64,000 nt of DNA from Dickeya chrysanthemi NCPPB 402. GTDB taxonomy: Bacteria; Pseudomonadota; Gammaproteobacteria; Enterobacterales; Enterobacteriaceae. The position numbers and the translations under genes were made by a program. How positions within the stretch are numbered: position 1 is the stretch's first letter; each line of letters starts with the position of its first letter. The notes under the pieces are model-generated. The model was not told where the DNA came from, ran no database searches, and worked only from the letters and a program-made list of their open reading frames with translations. Of the stretch, positions 7,062-16,404 are shown piece by piece. The DNA lies in assembly GCF_000406105.1 (NCBI RefSeq), contig NZ_CM001974.1, forward strand, positions 999,747-1,063,746, read 5' to 3'.

Positions 7062-8183
7062 ATGATGTATAGCTCCGGAACATTTTTTTTCTGCCTGTTT
7101 TCATTAGCACTGTTGTTCGTGCTGGTTAATCGGCTATGGCATTACCGGCTGACTTATTTATCCGGCATTTCTGTGTTGGTGTTATTAGGCTGGGGATATA
7201 TTTTCCAGGGTGATTATATTATCCCCGTGGTAGTTTTCCTGAGCTTTTATATTATTGTGACGCTGAAAGAAAAAGGCTGGTTAAAGACCTGGCAGGCCGT
7301 TACCCTGACGCTGCTGCCGTTGTTGTTGGTGAAATTACACCTGAACAACCATTGGGGAATGATTGGCTTATCATTTATGACGTTTCGCGCCATTGATGTA
7401 TTACTGTATCGGACTCAAAAAGACGGCCGGAATTTCCTGCATTACTTCTGCTATCTCTTTATGCCGCTGGTGATCCAGGCCGGCCCGATGTACCGCTGGC
7501 GGTCGTGGATAACGGATATTAAGAAGCCGGATTTTCGGCTTACCCGTGAGCAGTTTTTACCTGCCATGGAGCAAATTTTTATCGGTATTATCCAGAAGTT
7601 CTTGTTTGCGATGCTGATAGATAACCTGGTTATTCAGTCGTGGAGCCATCGCCCGTTTACGTTGAGCGTCGGCGTGGTGATGTCGGCGGCTTACAGTGCG
7701 TATCTCTATTTTGATTTTGCCGGTTACAGCAATATGGCCATCGGTGCCGGGCGCTTATTCGGCCTGTCTCTTCCGGCAAACTTCAATATGCCTATTCTGG
7801 CTAAAAACCCGCAGGATTTCTGGCGCCGCTTCCACATTAGTTTGTCTGAGTGGCTAAGGGATGTGGTTTTTATGCCGATTTATATGAATCTGATGAAGAT
7901 CGATTTTTTCCGACAAAATAAAACGCTGGCACAAAACATCGGTATATTTTGCACCCTGTTTTGTATGGGAGCATGGAACGGACTTGAACGGCACTATATC
8001 ATCAGCGGCGCGCTGTTTGGCGCCATTTCGGTTGCACATAACATGTTGCAGTGGTCAGCCAAACGCAGTCCAACGCTCAGCAACTGGTTACATTATCCAG
8101 TGATTGTGTTTCTGGGACGAATGTTGACGCTGGCCAGCGCCGCTGTCTCCCTTTACATCTTTAGCGGAATGTCTCCACTATGA
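7062..8183 (+). CDS. dltB: DltB, MBOAT D-alanyl transferase
   Basis: A 373-residue polytopic membrane protein of the MBOAT acyltransferase family. About ten hydrophobic segments are visible. The MBOAT core includes 'YLYFDFAGYSNMAIGAGRLFG', 'NFNMPILAKNPQDFWRRFHISLSEWLRD' and the catalytic-histidine region 'GAWNGLERHYIISG'. DltB moves the D-alanyl group from DltC across the inner membrane to the DltX/DltD side. The Shine-Dalgarno AAGGATGA precedes the start, and the stop overlaps the dltA ATG (ATGA). D. dadantii dltB mutants are reported to be more sensitive to polymyxin. Confidence 0.95.
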   Translation: MMYSSGTFFFCLFSLALLFVLVNRLWHYRLTYLSGISVLVLLGWGYIFQGDYIIPVVVFLSFYIIVTLKEKGWLKTWQAVTLTLLPLLLVKLHLNNHWGMIGLSFMTFRAIDVLLYRTQKDGRNFLHYFCYLFMPLVIQAGPMYRWRSWITDIKKPDFRLTREQFLPAMEQIFIGIIQKFLFAMLIDNLVIQSWSHRPFTLSVGVVMSAAYSAYLYFDFAGYSNMAIGAGRLFGLSLPANFNMPILAKNPQDFWRRFHISLSEWLRDVVFMPIYMNLMKIDFFRQNKTLAQNIGIFCTLFCMGAWNGLERHYIISGALFGAISVAHNMLQWSAKRSPTLSNWLHYPVIVFLGRMLTLASAAVSLYIFSGMSPL

Positions 8184-9616
8184 ACTACCTCTCCGAGCTT
8201 AAGGAACTGCAAGATTTCTTGCACACAGCATTACTCGAGCCCGCGAACCCACGGCAACTGGCGATTAGCGGCAGCGACGAAGCATTGACCTGGCAACAGC
8301 TTTCCGTAGCCGTTACCGACTGGCTGCAGCGTTATCAGGATTGCCAGCAGCCTGCCGGTACTCCGGTAGTTCTATACGGGCATCAGCAGGCGGAATTTGC
8401 CGTAGCGATTTATAGCTGCCTGCTGCATAACATTCCCTACGTCCCGGTGGACTGTATCTATCCGCAGGAACGGCTCAACGAGATTTGCCGGCAGGCGAAA
8501 GCGCCTTACTACTATGATGTGGCGACACGGCAGTTTATGACCACCGGCGAGGCGGGGCAGGTGTTGGCCGAGCAGGATCTGGCTTATATCATGTTCACTT
8601 CCGGCAGTACCGGAAAGCCCAAAGGCGTTCAGATCGGGCGTGAAAGCCTGTGGCATTTCATGAAGTGGGTTCGTCAGGACTTTGCACTGCCTGAGTTGCC
8701 GGTGTTGATGAATCATGCGGTATTCAGCTTTGATCTGTCGTTGATTCCGTTACTGGCGAATCTGGCGACCGGGGGGCACATTGTCCTGAATGCGAAAGAG
8801 GATATCGCCGCGGAAAACTGGCTGGATCGGCTGAAAAGCAACGGCGTTTCCGTTTGGGTTTCCACGCCGTCTTTTGCCTACCAGCGGCTGCTTTCCCCGC
8901 AGTTCAACAGCGACTATTTGCCTGATCTCGGCGTTTTCGTGTTTATCGGTGAAGTATTAAACAAAGCGCTGGTCAAACAACTGCGCCGCCGCTTCCCGCA
9001 CGCTAAAATTCTCAACTCCTATGGTCCAACCGAAGCGACCATCGCCACCACCGTCATCGACATTACCGATGAGATACTGAACAGTGAGAACGACCTGCTG
9101 CCGGTGGGGGCGATGATGCCGGACTCCAGAATGGAGATCACCGCAGAGGGTGAGCTGATTATCTGGGGTAAAAACGTGATGCGTGGTTACCTTGGGCTTG
9201 CGCAGGAGAACGCGGCGAAATTGCTGCACCGGGAGAGCGAGGCGTTCCGGGGTTATAAAACCGGCGATCTGGGCTACGAGGTTGACGGCATTCTGTATTG
9301 TCAGGGCCGCAACGACAGCCAGATCAAGCTGAATGGTTACCGCATTGAAATCAACGAGATTGAAAATCGTCTGCTGGCGATGCCGGACATTAGCGAAGCG
9401 GTAGTGTTGCCGTTAATGAAATCAGGGGGCGGCGTGTTGCGTATTGCGGCCTTCTGCGTGACGAAAATGGCCCCTGATGCGATTAAGACCTCACTTTCGC
9501 AGGTGATCCCGCACTACATGGTGCCCTCTCAAATTATTATTAAAGATGCGTTACCGCTGAATCCTAACGGTAAAATAGATCGTAAACTGCTGGATACTCA
9601 TGCCCGCACTAATTAA
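8180..9616 (+). CDS. dltA: DltA, D-alanine--carrier protein ligase
   Basis: A 478-residue adenylate-forming enzyme that activates D-alanine with ATP and loads it on the phosphopantetheine of DltC in the cytoplasm. Visible motifs include the P-loop 'YIMFTSGSTGKPKGV' (about 136-150), 'NSYGPTEATIATT', 'YKTGDLG', 'RNDSQIKLNGYRIE' and the catalytic lysine in 'LNPNGKIDRKLL'. It is slightly shorter than Gram-positive DltA (about 500). The start overlaps the dltB stop and dltC follows after 15 bp. Confidence 0.96.
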   Translation: MNYLSELKELQDFLHTALLEPANPRQLAISGSDEALTWQQLSVAVTDWLQRYQDCQQPAGTPVVLYGHQQAEFAVAIYSCLLHNIPYVPVDCIYPQERLNEICRQAKAPYYYDVATRQFMTTGEAGQVLAEQDLAYIMFTSGSTGKPKGVQIGRESLWHFMKWVRQDFALPELPVLMNHAVFSFDLSLIPLLANLATGGHIVLNAKEDIAAENWLDRLKSNGVSVWVSTPSFAYQRLLSPQFNSDYLPDLGVFVFIGEVLNKALVKQLRRRFPHAKILNSYGPTEATIATTVIDITDEILNSENDLLPVGAMMPDSRMEITAEGELIIWGKNVMRGYLGLAQENAAKLLHRESEAFRGYKTGDLGYEVDGILYCQGRNDSQIKLNGYRIEINEIENRLLAMPDISEAVVLPLMKSGGGVLRIAAFCVTKMAPDAIKTSLSQVIPHYMVPSQIIIKDALPLNPNGKIDRKLLDTHARTN

Positions 9617-9631
9617 TTACTCCAGGAAAAT

Positions 9632-9856
9632 ATGATGGAACAAGAAATACTCGCCCTGTTTGAAAAGGTCTTATCCCGTAAAGTGGGGTTTAACGATGAG
9701 CTGATCGAGTCCGACATCCTCGACTCGATTCTGGCGGTCGATCTGGTGATGGAAGTGCAGGACGTGTACGGCTGCATGATCCCGCCGACTGAAGTCGCTA
9801 ACGTTCTGAAGACCCCGGCGGATTTGGCTCGTTACATCGAAGAGCATCGCGGTTAA
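9632..9856 (+). CDS. dltC: DltC, D-alanyl carrier protein
   Basis: A 74-residue acyl-carrier-like protein. The phosphopantetheine site is Ser32 in 'SDILDSILAVDLVMEV', where the serine follows an aspartate as in all carrier proteins; Gram-positive DltC has DSLG at this place. It receives D-alanine from DltA and hands it to DltB. It is the last gene of the operon and is followed by a terminator. Confidence 0.93.
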   Translation: MMEQEILALFEKVLSRKVGFNDELIESDILDSILAVDLVMEVQDVYGCMIPPTEVANVLKTPADLARYIEEHRG

Positions 9857-9904
9857 GAAGAACTTCGCGGTTAAGCCTGAAACGGCGATTGTTTTTTGTC
9901 TTGA

Positions 9905-9940
9905 AGACCCCGGATGTTGCCATTCGGGGTCTTTTGTTTT
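9905..9940 (+). terminator. Terminator of the dlt operon
   Basis: An 8-bp stem, AGACCCCG (9905-9912) with CGGGGTCT (9925-9932), is followed by TTTTGTTTT, 48 bases after the dltC stop. Confidence 0.9.
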
Positions 9941-10058
9941 AGGAAACGGGTATACAAATAAGTGAATCTCGTCAAGGTAACCTCGTGAGTTTGTGTTAGG
10001 GTATGCTCCTCGGGGGATCGTCCGATTCCCGGTTTTTTTGCCCGTCTGAGTTTTTATC

Positions 10059-11744
10059 ATGTATGAGTTCAAACTGGTTTTACTGTTGCTCCAGCAGATG
10101 TGCGTCTATCTGGTAATCGCCTATTTGCTCAGTAAAACGCCGCTGTTCATCCCGCTGATGCAGGTCACGGTCCGGTTGCCGCATAAGCTGCTGTGCTATG
10201 CCATGTTTTCCATGTTCTGCATTATGGGCACCTATTTTGGCCTGCATGTGCAGGACTCCATCGCCAATACCCGTGCGATTGGCGCGGTGCTCGGCGGGCT
10301 GCTGGGTGGCCCTGGCGTCGGCATTCTGGTGGGAATGACCGGCGGGTTGCATCGCTATTCGCTGGGGGGGATGACCGCATTCAGTTGTATGGTGTCGACC
10401 ATTGTCGAGGGGCTGCTGGGCGGCATGGCGCACCGCTTGCTGATGCGCCGGGGGCGGGTTGACCGGTTGTTTAACCCGTTTACCGTGGCAGGGGTGACCT
10501 TTATCGCTGAACTGCTGCAAATGGCGATCATTCTGTTGCTGGCCCGGCCGTTTGATGACGCGCTGACGTTGGTGAAAGACATTGCGGCACCGATGATCGT
10601 CACCAACAGTATCGGCGCGGCGATGTTCATGCGCATCCTGTTGGACCGGCGCGCCATGTTTGAAAAATATACCTCGGCATTTTCCGCCCGGGCGTTAAAA
10701 ATCGCCGCCTGTACCGAAGGTATCCTGCATCAGGGGTTTAATGAAGAAAACAGTATGCGGGTGGCGCAGGTTATCTATCAGGAGATGGATATCGGCGCGG
10801 TGGCGATCACCGATCGTGAGAAACTGCTGGCTTTTATCGGCATCGGCGACGATCACCACCTGCCGGGAACGCCCATCGCCTCGGGCCATACCCGGCGCGC
10901 CATCGAACATAACGAGGTGGTCTACGCCGACGGCAACGAGACGCCGTATCAGTGCTCGCTGCAATCTACCTGTCGTCTCGGGTCGACGCTGGTGATCCCG
11001 CTGTGCGGCGAAAATCAGCAGGTGATCGGCACCATCAAGCTGTATGAGGCCAAAAACCGCCTGTTCAGCTCCATCAACCGCACCTTCGGCGAAGGCATCG
11101 CCAGCCTGCTGGCGGCACAAATCCTGGCCGGACAGTATGAGCGCAGCAAGCAGATGCTGACGCAATCGGAAATCAAACTACTGCATGCCCAGGTCAATCC
11201 ACACTTTCTGTTTAACGCGCTCAATACACTGTTGGCGGTGATCCGCCGCGATAGTGACCAGGCGGGCAAGCTGGTGCAGTCGTTGTCGACGTTTTTCCGC
11301 AAAAACCTCAAACGTTCAGAAGAAGTCGTGACGCTGGCTGATGAGGTAGAGCATGTGAATGCTTACCTGCAAATCGAAAAGGCGCGCTTTCAGGAGCGGC
11401 TACAGATCCGTTTTGACCTGCCGGCGGAATTCATGTCGATGCGATTACCGGCATTTTCATTGCAGCCGCTGGTGGAAAATGCGATTAAACACGGAACCGC
11501 TCACCTGTTGGGCACCGGGATCATCACCATCAGCGCCAGTCGGCTTGGGGAGCGTCTGTTGTTAAGCATTGAAGATAACGCCGGTTTATACCAGCCGGGC
11601 ACCAACTGCACCGGGCTGGGAATGAATCTGGTGGATAAACGTATCCGCATCCGCTACGGCAATGAATATGGTCTGAACGTGGAATGCGAGCCGGACCGTT
11701 ATACCCATGTCCATCTGACGTTGCCCTGCGAGGAAAGCCACTGA
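10059..11744 (+). CDS. btsS: BtsS, pyruvate-sensing histidine kinase
   Basis: A 561-residue LytS-type sensor kinase, the same length as E. coli BtsS (YehU). The N-terminal part has six hydrophobic segments with '[21 protein letters not shown]' (5TM LytS receptor). A GAF domain follows (about 220-350), then the histidine box '[18 protein letters not shown]' (about 385) and the ATPase end '[10 protein letters not shown]' and '[10 protein letters not shown]'. BtsS is a high-affinity pyruvate sensor that phosphorylates BtsR. Its stop overlaps the btsR start (TGATG). Here it lies beside its target transporter btsT, whereas in E. coli the two loci are far apart. Confidence 0.96.
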   Translation: MYEFKLVLLLLQQMCVYLVIAYLLSKTPLFIPLMQVTVRLPHKLLCYAMFSMFCIMGTYFGLHVQDSIANTRAIGAVLGGLLGGPGVGILVGMTGGLHRYSLGGMTAFSCMVSTIVEGLLGGMAHRLLMRRGRVDRLFNPFTVAGVTFIAELLQMAIILLLARPFDDALTLVKDIAAPMIVTNSIGAAMFMRILLDRRAMFEKYTSAFSARALKIAACTEGILHQGFNEENSMRVAQVIYQEMDIGAVAITDREKLLAFIGIGDDHHLPGTPIASGHTRRAIEHNEVVYADGNETPYQCSLQSTCRLGSTLVIPLCGENQQVIGTIKLYEAKNRLFSSINRTFGEGIASLLAAQILAGQYERSKQMLTQSEIKLLHAQVNPHFLFNALNTLLAVIRRDSDQAGKLVQSLSTFFRKNLKRSEEVVTLADEVEHVNAYLQIEKARFQERLQIRFDLPAEFMSMRLPAFSLQPLVENAIKHGTAHLLGTGIITISASRLGERLLLSIEDNAGLYQPGTNCTGLGMNLVDKRIRIRYGNEYGLNVECEPDRYTHVHLTLPCEESH

Positions 11745-12469
11745 TGTTGAGCGTGCTGATTGTTGATGATGAACCGCTGGCGCGAGACAACCTGCGTTGC
11801 CTGCTGGAGCAGGATGACGGCCTGGAGCTGGTGGGAGAGTGTGCCAACGCGGTAGAGGCGATCGGCGCCATTCACCGGCTGCACCCTGATGTGGTATTTC
11901 TGGATATTCAGATGCCGCGCATCAGCGGGCTGGAGATGATCGGCATGATCGATCCGGACAATATGCCCTACATCGTGTTCATTACCGCTTACGATGAGTA
12001 CGCGATTAAAGCGTTTGAAGAACAGGCGTTCGACTATCTGCTTAAACCGATTGATCCGCAGCGGCTGGCGAAAACCTTGCGTAATCTGCACCGGGAGCGT
12101 CCCGCGCAGAATATCGACACATTGTCCGACCATCAGCGCGGGTTGGATTATATTCCCTGTACCGGCCACAGCCGAATCTACCTGATGAAAAGCAGCGAAG
12201 TCCAATTCGCCAGCTCGCGTCAAAGCGGTGTCTATGTGACCGGGCCGCAGGGTGAAGAGTGCTTTACCGAATTAACCCTGAAAACGCTGGAAAGCCGTAC
12301 CCCGCTGGTGCGTTGTCACCGGCAGTATCTGGTCAATATGGACCACTTGCGTGAAATCCGGCTGGAGGAGAGCGGTCAGGCGGAGATCCTGCTGAAAAGC
12401 GGCCAGGCGTTGCCGGTGAGCCGCCGCTATCTGAAAACTCTCAAGCAACTGCTTGGTCTTAAAGGCTAA
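11744..12469 (+). CDS. btsR: BtsR, LytTR response regulator
   Basis: A 241-residue response regulator. The receiver domain (1-120) has '[15 protein letters not shown]', phospho-acceptor Asp in '[10 protein letters not shown]' and the lysine in 'DYLLKPID'. A LytTR DNA-binding domain (about 140-241) includes '[16 protein letters not shown]'. I chose the ATG at 11744, which overlaps the btsS stop and gives the usual length. It activates btsT; three direct repeats matching its motif lie 145-190 bp downstream, before btsT. Confidence 0.95.
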   Translation: MLSVLIVDDEPLARDNLRCLLEQDDGLELVGECANAVEAIGAIHRLHPDVVFLDIQMPRISGLEMIGMIDPDNMPYIVFITAYDEYAIKAFEEQAFDYLLKPIDPQRLAKTLRNLHRERPAQNIDTLSDHQRGLDYIPCTGHSRIYLMKSSEVQFASSRQSGVYVTGPQGEECFTELTLKTLESRTPLVRCHRQYLVNMDHLREIRLEESGQAEILLKSGQALPVSRRYLKTLKQLLGLKG

Positions 12470-12614
12470 TGCCGACCCGCGTGTGTGCGGGCGGCGTATT
12501 TCCCGTTCCTTTCATCCTGTCTCTTGTGTTGTTCATGACACGGCAACGGCATCGTTACTGCGGCTGCAACGTTGGCCGCAGGGCGCATTTCGTCAATTTA
12601 AGTAAAAATCTGTC

Positions 12615-12662
12615 ACCGCTTATCCCGGTATGCGACCGGTCATCCGCTTATCCGACCGCTGA
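12615..12662 (+). promoter_or_regulatory. Predicted BtsR binding sites upstream of btsT
   Basis: ACCGCTTA (12615), ACCGGTCA (12635) and ACCGCTGA (12655) are direct copies at an exact 20-bp period; a further TCCGCTTA lies at 12643. The reported E. coli BtsR motif is ACC(G/A)CT(C/T)A repeated with a 13-bp spacer, so the fit is close, with a 12-bp spacer here. The cluster lies 220 bp before btsT because an ERIC element occupies the space between. Confidence 0.65.
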
Positions 12663-12732
12663 CCCAAATTCAACTATCACCTGACGAATAGCCTGACTAC
12701 AGTCACATTACGTGACTACATCATTAGTAATG

Positions 12733-12857
12733 ATACCCGTCATACTTCACGTTGCAGGTGTGTTGGCTGCGTTCGTTCACCCGAATCACTTACCTGAGTA
12801 AGCTCATCGGGGTTCACTCGCTTGCCGCCGTCCTGCAACTCGAATTATTTAGGGTAT
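12733..12857. repeat. ERIC element 1
   Basis: A 125-bp enterobacterial repetitive intergenic consensus element running from ATACCCGTC to AGGGTAT. It shows the characteristic core of the long inverted repeat (ACTTACCTGAGTAAGCTC) and the flanks GTTGCAGG and CCTGCAACTCGAATTATTT. It sits between the predicted BtsR sites and btsT and, if transcribed, would be part of the btsT leader. Confidence 0.92.
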
Positions 12858-12881
12858 ACACAAATAAGAAGAGTAAACGCT

Positions 12882-15029
12882 ATGAAAGATAAACTTCTCA
12901 GGCATCTTCCCTGGGCTTTACTGGGGTTCATCGGGGCTTGCTGTCTTGGCGTGGTTGCACTGCGCCGCGGCGAACATGTCAGCGCCATGTGGGTAGTCGT
13001 CGCTTCGGTGGCGGTCTATCTGGTCGCTTACCGTTACTACAGTCTGTATATCGCGCGTAAGGTGATGCAACTTGACGCTAACCGCGCCACACCCGCCGTA
13101 GTCAACAACGACGGGCTCAACTATGTGCCGACCAACCGCAATGTGTTGTTCGGCCACCACTTTGCCGCCATCGCCGGTGCCGGTCCGCTGGTGGGGCCGG
13201 TGCTGGCCGCCCAGATGGGCTACCTGCCCGGCACCCTGTGGCTGCTGGCCGGTGTGGTACTGGCGGGCGCCGTGCAGGATTTTATGGTGCTGTTCATGTC
13301 GACCCGCCGCAATGGGGTGTCGCTGGGGGAAATGATCAAAGAGGAAATGGGGCCGATACCCGGCACCATCGCGCTGTTCGGCTGCTTCCTGATTATGATC
13401 ATCATTCTGGCGGTGCTGGCGTTGATCGTGGTGAAAGCACTGGCGGAAAGCCCGTGGGGCGTATTTACCGTCTGCTCCACCGTACCGATTGCGCTGTTCA
13501 TGGGCATCTATATGCGCTTCCTGCGCCCCGGCCGGGTGGGGGAAGTGTCTGTCATCGGTATCGTGCTGTTGTTGTTGTCCATCTGGTTCGGCGGTGTTAT
13601 CGCGCATGATCCGTACTGGGGCCCGGCGCTGACGTTCAAAGACACCACCATCACCTTTGCGCTGATTGGTTATGCGTTTATCTCTGCGCTGCTGCCGGTG
13701 TGGCTGATTCTGGCACCGCGCGACTACCTGGCGACGTTCCTGAAGATCGGGGTGATCGTCGGTCTGGCGATCGGCATCGTCATCATCAACCCTGAGCTGA
13801 AAATGCCGTCCATGACGCAGTTTATCGACGGCACCGGCCCGGTGTGGAAAGGCGCACTGTTCCCGTTCCTGTTTATTACCATCGCCTGTGGCGCGGTATC
13901 CGGTTTCCATGCGCTGATCGCGTCCGGTACCACACCGAAGCTGCTGGCGAACGAAACAGATGCCCGGTTTATCGGTTACGGCGCAATGCTGATGGAGTCC
14001 TTCGTCGCCATCATGGCGCTGGTCGCGGCGTCGATTATCGAACCGGGTTTGTATTTCGCCATGAACACCCCGCCGGTAGGGTTAGGCATCACCATGCCTA
14101 ACCTGCACGAGCTGGGTGGCGCCAACGCGCCCGCCATCATGACGCAGTTGCATGATGTCACCACCGTGGCGGCGGCGACCATCAGTTCCTGGGGCTTTGT
14201 GATTTCGCCGGAGCAGATCCTGCAAACCGCGAAAGACATCGGCGAACCGTCGGTACTGAACCGTGCCGGTGGCGCACCGACGCTGGCGGTGGGTATCGCT
14301 TATGTGTTCCACCAAATCATCCCGAGCGCCAACATGGGCTTCTGGTATCACTTCGGTATCCTGTTTGAAGCGCTGTTCATTCTGACCGCGCTGGATGCCG
14401 GCACCCGCTCCGGGCGCTTTATGCTGCAGGATCTGCTGGGTAACTTCGTACCCTTCCTGAAGAAAACCGACTCGCTGATCGCCGGTATCGTCGGTACTGC
14501 CGGTTGCGTCGGTCTGTGGGGCTACCTGTTGTATCAGGGCGTGGTCGATCCGCTGGGCGGCGTCAAGAGCCTGTGGCCGCTGTTCGGCATCTCCAACCAG
14601 ATGTTGGCCGCCGTGGCGCTGGTGCTGGGCACCGTGGTACTGATCAAGATGAAACGTACGCGCTATATTTGGGTAACGATGCTGCCGGCGATTTGGTTGC
14701 TGATTTGCACCACCTGGGCGTTGGGGCTGAAGCTGTTTAGCAATAACCCGCAGATGGAAGGCTTCCTGTATCTGGCGCGTGTTTACAAACAGCGGATTGC
14801 CGAAGGCACGGATTTGAGTGCGCAGCAGATTGCCAACATGCATCACATCGTGGTGAACAATTACACCAATGCCGTGCTGAGCGTTTTGTTCCTGGTGGTG
14901 GTGTATAGCATAATCTTCTATGGTATTCGCACGGCGTTGCAGGGGCGTCAGCAGGCGGAACGTTCCGATCGCGAAACACCGTATGTGCCGGTGCCGGAAG
15001 GCGGCGTGAAGATCTCCTCTCACCACTAA
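12882..15029 (+). CDS. btsT: BtsT, pyruvate/H+ symporter
   Basis: A 715-residue CstA-family carbon starvation transporter. It has about 18 hydrophobic segments and family blocks 'NYVPTNRNVLFGHHFAAIAGAGPLVGP' and 'RFIGYGAMLMESFVA'. The C-terminus 'YVPVPEGGVKISSHH' matches E. coli BtsT (YjiY) rather than CstA. It imports pyruvate when BtsS/BtsR senses it. I chose the ATG at 12882, after AAGAAGAG, because the family begins just before 'HLPWALLG'; an earlier in-frame ATG lies inside the ERIC element. The order btsT-yjiX-yjiA is as in E. coli. Confidence 0.96.
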   Translation: MKDKLLRHLPWALLGFIGACCLGVVALRRGEHVSAMWVVVASVAVYLVAYRYYSLYIARKVMQLDANRATPAVVNNDGLNYVPTNRNVLFGHHFAAIAGAGPLVGPVLAAQMGYLPGTLWLLAGVVLAGAVQDFMVLFMSTRRNGVSLGEMIKEEMGPIPGTIALFGCFLIMIIILAVLALIVVKALAESPWGVFTVCSTVPIALFMGIYMRFLRPGRVGEVSVIGIVLLLLSIWFGGVIAHDPYWGPALTFKDTTITFALIGYAFISALLPVWLILAPRDYLATFLKIGVIVGLAIGIVIINPELKMPSMTQFIDGTGPVWKGALFPFLFITIACGAVSGFHALIASGTTPKLLANETDARFIGYGAMLMESFVAIMALVAASIIEPGLYFAMNTPPVGLGITMPNLHELGGANAPAIMTQLHDVTTVAAATISSWGFVISPEQILQTAKDIGEPSVLNRAGGAPTLAVGIAYVFHQIIPSANMGFWYHFGILFEALFILTALDAGTRSGRFMLQDLLGNFVPFLKKTDSLIAGIVGTAGCVGLWGYLLYQGVVDPLGGVKSLWPLFGISNQMLAAVALVLGTVVLIKMKRTRYIWVTMLPAIWLLICTTWALGLKLFSNNPQMEGFLYLARVYKQRIAEGTDLSAQQIANMHHIVVNNYTNAVLSVLFLVVVYSIIFYGIRTALQGRQQAERSDRETPYVPVPEGGVKISSHH

Positions 15030-15134
15030 GCGGGAGCGAGGACAATACCGCCGACAGGTGCCTGCACGGGCCTGTCGGCGTTCATGTCTGTCGATGCTCA
15101 TATCTGTCAGGCGCTCACACAAAGAGAGGGCGAT

Positions 15135-15338
15135 ATGTTCGGAAACCTTGGGAAAGCGGGAAAATATCTGGGGCAGGCCGCCAGAATGCTGGTGGGTATC
15201 CCGGATTATGATAACTACGTGCAGCATATGCAGACCAACCACCCGGACCAGGATGTGATGAGCTACGAGGAGTTTTTCCGCGAGCGCCAGCAGGCCCGCT
15301 ATGGCGGCAGCGGCAAGGGCGGTTTCCGATGCTGTTGA
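15135..15338 (+). CDS. yjiX: YjiX/YbdD family small protein
   Basis: A 67-residue protein of the DUF466 family with the typical features '[16 protein letters not shown]', '[12 protein letters not shown]', '[16 protein letters not shown]' and the end 'FRCC'. These proteins always follow a CstA/BtsT transporter and YbdD is reported to be needed for CstA-dependent pyruvate uptake, so this one probably supports BtsT. The start at 15135 follows AGAGAGG. Confidence 0.94.
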   Translation: MFGNLGKAGKYLGQAARMLVGIPDYDNYVQHMQTNHPDQDVMSYEEFFRERQQARYGGSGKGGFRCC

Positions 15339-15366
15339 ACGTCTGGGCGCGACAAGGAGTTTTTTG

Positions 15367-16332
15367 ATGATGGCTAACGTATTACCCGCGACGATTCTCA
15401 CCGGTTTTCTCGGTGCCGGTAAAACGACTCTGTTGCGGCATCTGCTGCATGCCGATCACGGTGAGAAGATCGCGGTGATTGAAAATGAATTCGGCGCGGT
15501 GGCGATTGATGATGCCTTGCTGGGCGACCGGGCGACGCGTATCACCACCCTGAGTAACGGCTGCATCTGTTGCAGCAGCGCCAATGAACTGTCGGATGCG
15601 CTGCATGATCTGCTGGATGGGGTCGACAGCGGCGAGCTGATATTCGAGCGGCTGGTGATCGAGTGTACCGGCATGGCTGATCCGGGGCCGGTGATTCAAA
15701 CCTTTTTTTCCGACGAACGCCTGAGCCAGCGTTTCCTGCTGGACGGGGTAATCGCGCTGGTCGATGCGGTCCATGCCGACGATCAACTGAACCGGCATAC
15801 CGTGGCGCAGGCGCAGGTAGGCTACGCCGACCGGATTTTGCTGACCAAGACCGATCTGGCGGGGGATACCCAGGCGCTGGAAGCGAGACTGGCACGAATC
15901 AATGCGCGTGCCACGCTGCATCGGGTGGTCAACGGCGAGATCGACCACCGTCAGATCTTCGGGGTGGACGGTTTCATGCTCAACGACCGGTTGCCGGTAT
16001 CTCTGCCGCGTTTCCGGCCGTTGATTGAACAGGATAACGCCATCACCTCGCTGGTGGTGCAACTGACGCGCCCGGTGGAGATGGCGGCAGTATCGGCGGT
16101 GATGGAGCAACTGCTGGTGAACTGTGCCGACAACCTGTTGCGTTATAAAGGCGTGCTGGCGATCGCCGATGATGATCGCCGCTTGTTGTTTCAGGGGGTA
16201 CAACGGCTCTACAGCGCCGATTGGGATCGCCCGTGGAACGCGGACGAACCGCGCGAAAGCGTGATGGTATTTATCGGCATCCGGCTGCCGGAAGACGAGA
16301 TCCGCCGCGCATTTGATGCGCTGAATGCGTAA
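15367..16332 (+). CDS. yjiA: YjiA, COG0523 GTPase
   Basis: A 321-residue G3E-family P-loop GTPase. It has the Walker A 'GFLGAGKTTLL', the metal-binding 'GCICC', 'ECTGMADP' and the guanine-specificity 'LTKTD'. COG0523 proteins act as metal insertases or zinc chaperones; YjiA binds zinc, but its client is not settled. I chose the ATG at 15367, 7 bases after AAGGAG (15354-15359). It is third in the btsT operon. Confidence 0.93.
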   Translation: MMANVLPATILTGFLGAGKTTLLRHLLHADHGEKIAVIENEFGAVAIDDALLGDRATRITTLSNGCICCSSANELSDALHDLLDGVDSGELIFERLVIECTGMADPGPVIQTFFSDERLSQRFLLDGVIALVDAVHADDQLNRHTVAQAQVGYADRILLTKTDLAGDTQALEARLARINARATLHRVVNGEIDHRQIFGVDGFMLNDRLPVSLPRFRPLIEQDNAITSLVVQLTRPVEMAAVSAVMEQLLVNCADNLLRYKGVLAIADDDRRLLFQGVQRLYSADWDRPWNADEPRESVMVFIGIRLPEDEIRRAFDALNA

Positions 16333-16339
16333 TGAATGC

Positions 16340-16365
16340 TTGCCGGGTGATAACGCATCCGGCAA
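16340..16365. repeat. REP-like palindrome after yjiA
   Basis: TTGCCGG (16340-16346) pairs with CCGGCAA (16359-16365) around GTGATAACGCAT, much like a single enterobacterial REP unit. It lies in the convergent gap between yjiA and eutR and may block 3' exonucleases. There is no T-run. Confidence 0.6.
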
Positions 16366-16404
16366 CACCCACCTTCCTTGATTCAGCCTATCGCTGTTTT
16401 TTCC

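Noticed and set aside
12469..12684. A 71-codon frame directly after btsR
   Set aside because: It runs through the predicted BtsR sites, has no ribosome-binding site and no protein-like features.
12918..13910. A 330-codon minus-strand open frame under btsT
   Set aside because: Same antisense composition bias; btsT on the + strand is unambiguous.
14082..15401. A 439-codon minus-strand open frame under btsT-yjiX
   Set aside because: Glutamine, histidine and arginine-rich composition typical of antisense shadow frames; no start signal or homology.
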